Of a DNA stretch of 64,000 bases, positions 12,901-24,900 are shown piece by piece. Source of the DNA: Lates calcarifer (lineage: Eukaryota > Chordata > Actinopteri > Centropomidae); the NCBI RefSeq assembly GCF_001640805.2, contig NC_066851.1:23031493-23095492 (forward strand), in the 5' to 3' direction. Position 1 is the first letter of the stretch, and the number at the start of each line of letters is the position of its first letter. The translations under genes and the position numbers were made by a program. The notes below the pieces were generated by a model, which had not been told where the DNA came from, searched no databases, and saw only the letters and a program-made list of their open reading frames with translations.

Positions 12901-15900
12901 TCAAGATGGTCTACAAACACAAAAAACAGATTCAGACCTCAGACTTTTATAACGAGGAATAACTAGAGGGAAGAGTTAGCCTGTAAAACTAATTGCTGAC
13001 TAGAAAATGAGAAGGAAAACACAAAACATATTGCTACTACGATCCAATAACTTCAAACAGACCTTAGCTGCGTGACATCTTTCCTCAGGTGGCATGTGAC
13101 TACCAACAGACTGCAGCTTCTGTTGTCTGTCTCTGATCCAGGACTGGGTGTTTTTACTCTGAGTGTCAAAGTCGTCTGAGAGACTTCTGAGCTCTGCCTG
13201 TCTGGCGGCCTGTAGGACTGCTCTCCACTGCTGCTCTGTGTCTTTTACCAGCTGCTGTACCTCTGGTTTCCTGCTTTCCTCCAGGTGCTCACACACACTC
13301 TCTCCTTGTCTCTTCAGGTCGAGCACCTTGGACTCACCCTCAGGGCTGGCAGTCAAAACAGCCTGAAGGTGAAGACGCAGAAACGGTGGTGTGAGAATGT
13401 GGGGATCAGAAGTTGCAGGACACTACAGACCTGTCACTGGTCAACACTACTGGATAGTTAGTCAAACATGATGTAGGATTTTGTGCAAAATATAAAATAT
13501 AAAATATAAATATAATGTGCAAACAAAATCATGATAATGTAATATGAATCCAGGAGAAAACTATGAGCATTTATCAGTTTTATAATTTTATGATTTAATG
13601 CTTGAAAATGGTCAGAGCAGTAGTGGGTATTCTTGAAAAAATACAATTCTGACACTGAATTATATATTCTGATTTTCTCAACTTTACAACCTGAGATTTT
13701 CAAGTCAAACCTGAATTGCAAAGTCACCTGTGCAATCTGTAACCTTTCTTCAAACTGCATATAACTACCAAGAGACATCAGTTTCTGCTTCTGCTCCTTG
13801 ATCCAGGACTGGACGCTTTCAGTTTGGGCTTTGAAAGCGTCAAACTCCTTCTCAGAGGCAGCTTCAGTCTCTGCCTTGTTGAGAACCTCCTCAGCAGCCT
13901 TCAAGACTTTCGTCCACTGCTCCTCTTTGTGTTTGACTGCACCCTGAACCTCTTGTCTCCTGCTCTTGTCCAAGGCCTGGTTGTCACACAGACTCTGACT
14001 CTGTTCCTTCAAAACGTGGATCTTTGAATCTCCCTCAGACTTGGAGCTCAGAGTAGCCTGAAAAAAACAAATATTCCTTTAGTTGACCACTTCGTCTATA
14101 TTCTCAAAAACAAGCCTTTACAAGATGTTCTTGAAATTATAACAATACACAACCTTAACATCACACACACAATTTTAAACTCACTTGTGCAATCTGTAGC
14201 TTTTCTTCAACTGGCATGTGATCACCAACAGACTGAAGATTCTGTTCCTGGTCTCTGATCCAGGACTGTACATTTTCATTCTGGGTTTTGAAAGCGTCCA
14301 GGTCCTTGTCTAATAAGGCTTGTGTTTCCACCTTGTTAAGAGCCTCCTCTGCTGTCTGCAGGGCTGCCTGCCACTGCTCCTCTACGTCTCGGACCAACTG
14401 GTTGACCTTTTGTTTCCTGCTCTCGTCCAGGTCCTGCTGTTCACACAGACTCTGGCTTTGTTTTCTCAGAGTGCTCATCTTAGAGTCTCCCCCAGGTTTG
14501 GAGAGAATGGCCTGGTGATACAACAGGGAAAACTTTCAAAACTTTTGGAAAAGAAAAATGAATTTGTCACAATGTGGCATGTCCGTGGCATGGACTGCAA
14601 TGGCACAAAAAACCCAAACAACTATTGGAGGGAATCCAAATTTAAATTTGGTATTAATATTCATGGTCCTCAGAGGATAAATCCTAATGACTTTGGCGAT
14701 TCTCTGACTTTTCAACTCGTGCCTCTAACAGGTCAAATATTCCATTTGTGTGACACTGACCTGTGCTTTACACTTTATCTCCTCAGTCTGGGTGTCTGTG
14801 CCAGGGGAGGTGAGGGGTTGCAGAAGGTCTCTGATCCAGGTCCTGGTGTTCCCAGCCTGAGTGTTAAACCTGTCGCACTCCTCCTCCAGGTCACTCTGGG
14901 CCTTGGCCTGTTTCTGCAGCTTAGCCTCCAGGTTTCTGTAGCGTTGTATCAGGTTATCACTGTCTTTCAGGAGGCTCTCAGCTCTGACGCCTTGTCTGCG
15001 TATTGATGCTAAAAGCTCACTGAGGGTCTCAGCTCTACTACTGTCACATGGAAAGAGAGACATAAGGTAAACAAGATGAGTGGAGGAGACAAGCTAGAAT
15101 GTTTCCAGTTCTAGTTGTATGAATGTTGAATATCACCTCTCATCCTGCAGGTCTTTGAGAAGAAGTTTGACATTGTCTGACACCACAGCCTGTTTCTCTT
15201 TGGTCTGCAGCCACTCACGGATGCTATCATACTGCTTTTGCAGACTAGAGAACAAAAGAAAAAAACAACACACAAACAAACAAGTCAAGAAACATGTTAA
15301 CTTACACTTAAAATTTGTGGGTGGTGATTCATTTGTATTAATGTGAACTGGTGCTGTTTAAGGAACTGAGAAAGCATTTACCTGTTCAAGTCACCGAGAA
15401 GTGACTCCATTTGTTTCTGCCTGTTGAGGCAGTGGGTACTGAACGTGCCCACTTCATCCTGCTGTTCCTTCAGCCAGTCTGTGAACTCAGAGAGCTGCTG
15501 GGGAGGAATCTGCTGGCTGCCTCTCTCCAGCTGAACTTTGAGCTGATCCAGACGTTTCTCTGCATCCTTGGATTTTAAGAAACCCTGATGCACAGACCAG
15601 AAACTTTCAGGACCCAATCCAACTTGGTAAATTTTATTTAAATCAAAAATCAGACCTAGATGACATAGTTGGCTAGGGTCATGTCTATCATCCATCTACT
15701 CATCCAACCACTTACAGAGAGTCTTTGCAGAGATGCTTCCACATCTGTTCTGCTCTCAGGGTTCTCAAAGCACTCATTGACAGACAGCTGCAAGTCCTGG
15801 AACCATCCCACAAATGACTGCCTTTCATCTGATGAAAATTAGACACGATTACAATTACGCATAATTATAAAGCAAATAACAAGCATGCATTTGTGAATTA

Positions 15901-18900
15901 AGGTAAATTAAGCATCAATAAACAAATTGCAACAGCTTCAACTCACAACTTTGTCGTATATCACCACATCTCTTAATGATAATACACAATTTACGACAGC
16001 TGAGCTTTAAACAGAAAATACAAACACAGAACAAACCTTTGATCACTTTGAGCAGGCCCTTGTCTCTCTCCTCTCTCTTCAGGAGGATCATGTCCTTTGG
16101 TGCGGGAGATGGCCTCTCTCAGCCTGCTGCAGTCCTCAGAGAGTGCCTCCAGCACCTGAGGACTGGCCACACTGGAAACCAAACCCACCTCCTTCAACAC
16201 AGCCTCAGCCTGTTCCTCCTGAGTGTCAAGATCATCACACAAATCCTGGTGGGGAGAGACAAAACACACACATACAATATATTAGGCTAATTGTTTCATC
16301 ATTACAATGCTATGCAATACTCTAACATAAAACAGCTGTACCTGTATCTGGGTTTCACACTCTGGTCCTGAAGCATCAAGGTTACTGAGAGTACACTGGA
16401 TGTTCTCTACAGCTGACTGACACTCATCTATCTTCTCAGCTAGGTGTTTCTTCACAGCTATCAGCTCCTCAAAGACATCTGTGCAGTCAGTAAACAGCTC
16501 CTTCACCTGCTCCATCCTCTTCCTCAGCTGGGTTTCCATCACCTGGAAGATGCAGTGAGAAGAGGAGAGAGGTAATGTAGAACAGAGTAAATCTTCATTG
16601 TTGCTAAGGAGAGATTCATTTCTCAGCCACAGCAGCACTTATTGAAATGACACAAACACTGTAAAAGAACATCTATTAATGTTTAACCTCACCTGCAGCT
16701 CCAGTGGAGCCTCCCGACTCTGCAGCATTTCCTGGATCTCTACAGACTTCTTGTGGAAATGCTCGATGTTTTCCTCATTAACATGGATTTCATCCTAGAA
16801 AGAGAAGTGTAAAATGGTTGAAAGTGTCCTTAAAATGAACTCCTGTCAGATAAGTATTGTGAATTTTACTTATACAGAAATCATACCTTCATGGCGAGTA
16901 CTTGTTGCTCGTTGTGGAAGGGATGGCTCTCAGCAAACAAGGCAAGTTTGGCTCCTGCCCAACCATCCACCTCCCCTCCCAGCATCAGCTGCTTCTCCCA
17001 CAGCTCCAGCCCCACCTGAAGGTTGTCCATGTACGCATCTGTCTTCTCAGTCACCTGAAATCAGAAAATCAGGGTTTTCAAACTAGACTTAAATCCTTTT
17101 TTGACTGGTGCAGCTTTGAATCTTGATTCTAATATGTCTCACAGACAGAGCTGATTTCAAGGCAGAGGATGCTGTAACCTCAGTGGGTGGAGCCAGGTAA
17201 TGTGAATATTTTTTACATAGCAACTATATTTCCACATTGTTAAAAGTTAAGAATCTTTCTTTAATCGGTTTTGTAGAATCCCTCTATTTGATTGTAATTA
17301 TAATAAACACACTATCCATACATTCCCATCTCATTTCTAAGGAAATGCATAATGTATAGATGCTTACATCCAGCCAGTTGTCCATCAGAGTGTCAGCCTC
17401 TGCTTCGAAGGGAGACTCGCTGCAGTCAGGGAACTTCTTCAGCTGGGTCTGCAGCTGTCTGCAAACACCCCTCATCTCCTCCATAGGCTCCCCGAGACCA
17501 GCCAGCTCCTCCTTAATATCACGGACCTACATAAATGTACATGTTACAACCAGAACAACCTTCCTTTCAGAATGTTCCTGCATCTACTGGTTCATCACAA
17601 TTTAAGCTCTGTTAAACATACTTTGGGTTAAACATAACTAATATGTATTTCCATATACTCAAAATACGTGTAAACCATGGCCAGAGCTCATGACAGTCTT
17701 TCTGCAAATGAATGGATCACAGTAGAAAAAAGTAAACTGTGGATTCAGACAGAGGAATTTAGAAATATTTTTTGAACTAACCTTGGTTATACTTCTCTGC
17801 AGGTTGTCTTTGCCCATGTAGGAAGCCTGATCACTGATCGTCTGCTCTGCTCTCTGCATGGTGTTGCTCAGGTGACTGCGGCAGCTCTGGAATTTCTTCA
17901 GATTCTCCAACAGGATGCTGCACTGCTTCTTTCTGCGAGAGGAAGAAAATAACAGAGGAGATTTTAAGCCTCCTGTTGGCCACACATATATTGCCTTTGG
18001 CTAACAGCAGCTATGAGCAGCTATCAACATATACCTTAGCATCGGAAAGAGAAATGTAAGAATAGCTTTACATGAATATCCTACAAGCATATAAAACAAT
18101 TTTCTTACAGACATCTTTATCTCTTAGACGCTACAATGACTAGCTGATTGACGCCAGAGTGTTAGCTAGCTGAACATACTATCAGTTCAAGTTTACAAAT
18201 GCAGTGTAAATGTAGCTCAGCTTTGTTAGCAAAGTGGGCAGATGTGAACATACTTCTCCCACCAAACCAACCTGTCAGAAAAACCTCTCTGAGTTTCCTT
18301 CCACTGAGTCTCCAACTCCTGCAGGAGGTTTTCTCCTCCTCCCTGTTTCTCTTGAAGTTCACGGACATTCTGGAGCTCTGCATGCTGGGCCTGCAGCTGG
18401 TCCTCAAAGTCCGACAGGGCACGAAGCCTGGAAAATAGAGGATTAAGAAATTATAGCAGGAACACAGGTTTTTAATTCTGCAAATAAATACTTCTTAGAT
18501 CTATATTCTCTGCTGTTTTAGTAACTCCAGTTAACACTGCAGCCTTTCACACATATACTTGACTGAAAAGGATGTCATTAAAAACACAAACGGCAAAAGA
18601 AAAGGCCACACACATTAGAAGAATATGTTAAATAAAACTCTAAGCCTGAGAAACAATTTAGTAAGAGCATTTTACAAAATTACAATTATAACCATCAGCA
18701 TAAAGTCACACACACCTGTGCTGCACAGCAGGTATGGTGGGCTCCTTCAGGCCTTGTGTTTCAATCATATCCTGCAGCTTCCTCAGCTCCCCTAGTAGTG
18801 TCCTCTTCCTAAGGCCCAGAGATTTGTTCTCGGTCTCCTTCTTGAGGCCCTGCTGCTGGCTGGCCAACCCACTGTCAGCCTCCTCCAGCCTTCTCAGCAG

Positions 18901-21900
18901 GGCAGTCACCATGTCCAAGCAGGAGGCTGGGACACCATCCCTGGTAACTGTAAGCCTGGCTCCCTGCAAGAGTCAGATCCAGCTGTGGCGCCTTTTCTTT
19001 CAGACTGTCGATGCTCTGCCTGATCAGAGCCAGCTTGGAGCGACAGTCCTGCAATACGGTAGCGTCACTGCAGGGGGCGCCCTGGACTCCGGAGATGTCT
19101 TCATCCACAGTGCGCAGTGACATGAGGAATCGGTCAAGGGCACGAGCAGCAGCTTCACTCTTCCGGACCTGCTGTCGGAGCTGATCTAGGCTGGTTCTGT
19201 GTGTCTCAACTTCTCGGGACAGAGGGAAGCAGTCTCTGGGGTCCAGATCACTGGATTCAGGGTCCAGACGGGACAGCTGGTCCAGCTCGCTCTGGATATT
19301 GTCATCCAGTTCCTAACACAAAAGGAGATCAAGTATTATGAGAGATGAGATGACTGTGAAGTGTGAGATTGGTTTGCAAATGGTTAAAGTCAACATGCAG
19401 TCAGGGTCTTTGTTTTGCAGTCTTCACTTATGTCAATTAACTCTAGCTCTTATTGTCAGATACATAACTCAGTGACAGACTGACAAATTTAACACAAATG
19501 AAAGATATGTATGACCGGCAGAAGACCTTAATATCTTTCAGGATGTTGGTATTGGCCAGTGTGAAGGCAGTGACGTCTTTGGGCTGTCTCAGGTAACGGT
19601 CCAGACGGTCAGTGAAGTCCACCATGTGGTTCTCTGTGGAGTCAATCTGTCTGAGGGCAGCGCCCAGCGAGCTGCCTCTCCTCTGAAGGTTTAACTGTTG
19701 GCTGCGCCACTGCTCGTGCAGCTCTGCCTTCTCCTGCTCCAGACCAGTGTTACCATTCGACTGGGAACACTGGGAGCACAGGTTTCCATACTCAGACCAC
19801 AGAGACTCAGTCTCCTGCCTCAGGAACTGTGAAAAAACAGGGTTCAACTTAACATTGTTGGCACGTCAAATGGACTGGTTTTTGTAAATATAGCACAAAA
19901 ACAATTGTCATCTCTAGACACTGAAACAATATTGTTTCTGTTTCTGTCACACACAAAGTTGTGTTGTACCTGTATTTCCTGCAACCGTGTGTGCAAGCCT
20001 TTAAGAGAGACAGAGTCAGAGGGGACATCCTTGATGCTCTGTTCATTCTTGGAAAGTTGGACTTGCAGAGTCCTCTTACAATTCTCATATCTGGAGATTT
20101 TATTTGTTAAAACAAATGAAGAAAACAAGTTAAACACTGAATATCCAAATAGCTTTGATTAATACAATGTATGTTTTGTTATCAAGGACTAGACTGTGCT
20201 TAATTAAGTCTACCTCTCTAAAGTCTCCTTTTTGGTGACTTCCTCTTCTACAGACGGCTGTTTTTCAACCTCCCTCCTCTCCACACTGACCGTTTTCACT
20301 GTCACCTCAGACACCTGAAAAGAGTAAGAGCTGATGATCAGCTTACAGGCATAAATGTATATAACAAGAAAATGTGAAACTGTTGTTACTGAAGCAGTGC
20401 TGGCAGGGTCTGAAAACTTTCTTTGGGAAAAATATTTTAGAGGAGCTCTAACTGAGTTGACTCTAGAGAGTAAATGGTTTCAGTGGAAGTAAGTCATACC
20501 TCAGCTGAGACTTGAGGTTTGTCACGCTCCTTTTGTGTGGTTAGATCCTCACTGAAGGCAACAGGAACCCTATGAAAAAGAAACAAGGACAATCATTTCT
20601 GTGTTCCTTTTTAACATTTTATCTTAACTGCTACACAGGACAAAATCAGTCTGCAGACAGCCACAAGTGGAAGTGGAATGTTTGATGTGTGAAGTTTCAA
20701 GGACTTTCTGTCTGAGAAATCATCTGAAATGAAAAGGCTGCATCCCCTTTTCTTACTGTTAATAAAAGGCAATGTAGAGAACAAAAATCATCTTAACTTC
20801 CAAACATCTATTTTAATAGGTCATTCAACCTCATGTTCACAGTATTAAGACAAGATAAAAATCTGCCATCACCATCCGATATTTAGTAGACTGTATTACA
20901 CTTAATATCCCACCTAGAGTCAGGGCGTGGTATATCTTGGTCTCCACTGAACTGCCGCTGGATGGCAGCCAGCCTCGTCTCACACTCCCTCAGCTGAGTC
21001 TGGGCCAGGCGGTGAGCATCCTCTGGGCTCAGGGTGTCACACAGCTCTTTTAAAGCCTCTAGGTGCTGCCCTGCCTGGGCAAAGCTGCCATCCGCTGAGA
21101 AGCAAGCCTGGTAAGTGTTGACAGAGTGAAAACAGTTGGCAAACAGACATGGTAATTAGTGCATTTGCAGCCAAAGGATCAATACTACCAATTCAATGCT
21201 TGTTACACTCTGAGCTTAGCTTTTAGATTAATAAAAAAAATATGTGCAAACTTACAGTATAATTTGTTTTGATCTGCTTATCATCATCTATCATCATTAC
21301 AAAATTATTATTTTTAATATTTCTATTTTTGATTGAAATAGCTTGACAGACTTTACTACAACACACAAGCCAACCCCCAGATGGCAACAGCCAACAGGTG
21401 TTCTGCATGAAAAATAAAAAAGAATGCTGTTTTTATCTTTTACTGAAAATGTTTTGTCTTCTGTACAATATTACACTGAGAATTTCATCAAAACTGTTTT
21501 TTTTTTTTTTAAATTTTGCATTTGTGTTTCTCTTTTCTGGCCGATAATCAAGATACTAAATAGTGTTGTATGACCCAAACAAAAACAGCATTCTTTTAAG
21601 GAGCAACCAGAAAAGTATCACAGTTACCAAGTTCCATTGTCTGTCTCCTTGGAGGCATACAAAGAAGGATGAGGGAAAAAAGTTAGATAAGCATAGCAGA
21701 TAAGCTGGCAGCATACCCATCTACTGAAGCGCACCTGCCAAGAGCTTAGTTCTAGTAATTTAGCTACCTTAACTTGTTTTTCTAATCGGGAGCTTAAGTG
21801 CATCTCACACTGCAGGGCAGCTGTGTTAAAGTCTTTCCTTGTTACTTCAAACCGTAATTGTTGCAAAAAGCCTGAGATCTCAGCTCTCACAGCCTGGGAG

Positions 21901-24900
21901 ATATAAAATGAATTTTAAAAAAACCACATGACATGTTAGAACAAAGTACTCAATGAAAGGCTTATAAAATGAACGCTTTGTATGCAAGCAAATGAGCAAT
22001 CTTCTGGCATTCATATTTTAAAAAAAGCTGACATAGGCAGACAATGTTGCAATGGTTTAAAGACATGCACAGACTATTATTTGACACATTTGTACCTCAA
22101 AGAACATGCTAAAGCCTCATTAAAACTAACAAATGTGAATGGTTGTTTATTCATAGCAATTAAAATCCCACACTTTAACAAACAACTCCAACAGTAAGTG
22201 GGTTTGTGTCCTACCTCCCACTGTGTCCTGACTGACTGGGTGAAGAACTCCATGTCTCTGAGCTGTGAGGGTGTACAAAAGGCCTCCATACCCTTGGCTG
22301 CTCTAAGGAACTCCTCCAGCAACTCTGGGTCCAGGGTCTTTAGAGTCTCCTGAGGAGAAAGGCATATGTTGCAGTTGCAGACTGGCTCCTTGCAACTTGG
22401 TTTTTCAATTAGAAACTTAGAAAATAAAGCAGAGCTGTAATTGAATGAAAAATGTGCAGATTTAAAACATACTAATTAGCGTTGCTAATAAAGACTGATA
22501 TATATCAATAATTAGGTTTACCTCTTTCACTGATACTTGCTCAGGTGATATACATTTATCTCTGAAGACGTTGATGGCTTCCAGGATGTGCTCCTGCAGG
22601 CAGTGCTTGGCCTCTTCAAAGCCATTCCTTGCCAGAGCCTGTGCCTTGGCATAAGCCTCAGTGTAGGCCTGGGGAGGCACCTGAGCCAGGACTGGAGGTT
22701 TGATGCAGAGGTCTGGTGAATCAGCCTGGGACTGAGGCAGCACACTGACCTGAGAGAGAAGAATAGTTTGGGGCTGTTGTGTTTTGGGCTGTGGAGGAGA
22801 CTGGGTTTGAGGTTTTGATTGTGCAAGTGGTTGGATCTGAGGTCTGGCCTGTGGGGGTGACTGAGCATTGGAATGTGTTACAGTTTGGGCCTTGGCTAAC
22901 AGTGGTGACTGAGCCTGAAGTTGGGGCTGTGGTGGCAACTGTGCCTGAGGTTTGAGGGGTGGCAGAGATTGGGACTTGAGTTGGGTTGCTGACTGAGCCT
23001 TGATTTGAGCTGGTGATTGAGCCTCAGATTGTGGTGCTGTTTGGGCCTGCAGCTTGGGTTGTGGAGGTGATCCAGGCTTGGGTTTGGTTGGTGACTGAGC
23101 AATGGGGTGCAGTGGGGACTGGGGCTCAGGTACAGGTTGTGACAGGGATCCAGTCTTGGGTTGGGTTGGTGGGTGAACCTTGGTTTGAGTTGGTGATTGA
23201 GCCTCAGATTGCGGTGCTGTTGGGGCCTGTGGTTTGGATTGCGGGGGTGAGCCAGTCTTGGGCTTGGTTGGTGACTGAGCCACAGGTTGTGGTGGCAACT
23301 GGGGCTCAGGTACAGGTTGTGGCAGTGATCCAGTCTTGGGTTGGGTCAGTGACTGAACCTTAGTTGGCAGTGATTGAGTCTCAGGTTGTGGTGGTATTTG
23401 GGACTGTGGCTTGGGTTGCAGAGGTGATCCAGCCTTGGGTTTGGTTGGCGACTGAGCAATGGGTTGTGGTGACAACTGGTGCTCAAGTACAGGTTCTGGC
23501 AGTGATCCAATCTTGGATTGGGTTGGTGACTGAACCTTAGTTTGAGTTGGAGATTGAACCTCTTGTTGTAGTGCTAATTGGGCCGGAGGTTTGGGTTGTG
23601 AGGATGATTCACCTTTTGGTTGAGTTGGTGACTGAATTTTCAGCTGTTGTTGAAGCTGGGCCTGATGTTTGGGTTGTGGTGGGGGCTCCTGGAACTGAAG
23701 ACTGAGCTGAGGCTGCTGAGTCTGGGCAAGGGGCTTTGCTTGTACTGATGACTGTGTCTGGATGTGTGTCTGGTGTGTTTGGGATTGAGCCTGCGGCTGA
23801 GTTTGAAGATGTGGTTGTGAAGGAAGCTGAGGATGGGTTAGATGTGGTGGTTGTGACTGAAAAGGTATTTGAGGTTGCATTTGAGGTTGAAGGTGATGCT
23901 GAGTTTGGGGCTGATGCGGAATCTGTGAATATTGCGGAGACCAAGGCTGTGGATAAGGCTGGGGCTGGACTTGGGGTGGTGGCTGAACACAAGTCTGCTG
24001 CTGCATTTGGCCTTGTTGCATCTGGATCTGAACAGCACTATAATCTCTCATCTGTGGTTGTTGTTGCATGGGACTCTGTGGCCTCATTTGGGGTTGTATT
24101 TGAGCCCAGGGTTGGGTTTGTGTTTGTGGTTGCATTTGAGGATGAGAATATGATGGCCCCATGTGGGAATATCGAGGGGGGACTGTCTGAGGTCCTTGCT
24201 GAGGCCCAGTCTGGGCCCACTGAGGTAGAGGCTGAACTGGTGGATAGGTCTGAGATTGTGGCGTTTGATCTGTTTGCTGATAATATGCCTGAGGAACAGG
24301 ATGTCTCTGCTGGGGAAAGGCTTGATTTTGTGGCTCTTGTTTGGGTGGCCACTGCTGGGGTGGAGACTGTGCCTGGGAGTAACCCTGGGGATAAGGCTGA
24401 GGTTGTGCTGCAGCCTGTGGATTCTGGACGGACATTGGTGATGAGGCTCTGACCTGAGTCTGAGTCCAAGCCTGCAGCTGGCCCTGGGAGGTATGGCCTG
24501 GATGCTGGATGGGTGGCTGAGCATATGTGGAATACTGAGTCATAGGCTGAGAAAGACCCTGAGGCTGAACTACAGGTTGAGCTGGGGTTTGTTGTTGAGT
24601 CAAAGGTTGGGCCTGACTTGTCCAGAGCATTGGCTGAGGATGGGTTTGAGCCTGGACCATGGGCTGGGCATGGATTTGAGTGTGGGCCATTGGCTGAGGA
24701 TGGGTTTGAACCTGGGTCATTGATTGGGCATGAGTTTGAGGATGGGCCCTGGACTGAGGATGAGTTTGAGCCACCTGGGTTATAGACTGAGCATGGGTTT
24801 GAGAATGGCCCAAGGACTGAGCACAGATTTGAGTCTGTGTATCTGGCTGAGGACGGCTTTGAGCCTGGGTCATTGACAGAGTATGGGTTTGAGGATCAGT

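Noticed and set aside
23736..24452. 238-codon plus-strand open frame inside the Gln-rich region
   Set aside because: It is a shadow of exon 22: the composition of the opposite strand (CAG/CCA-rich) removes stops. It has no splice context or recognisable domain.
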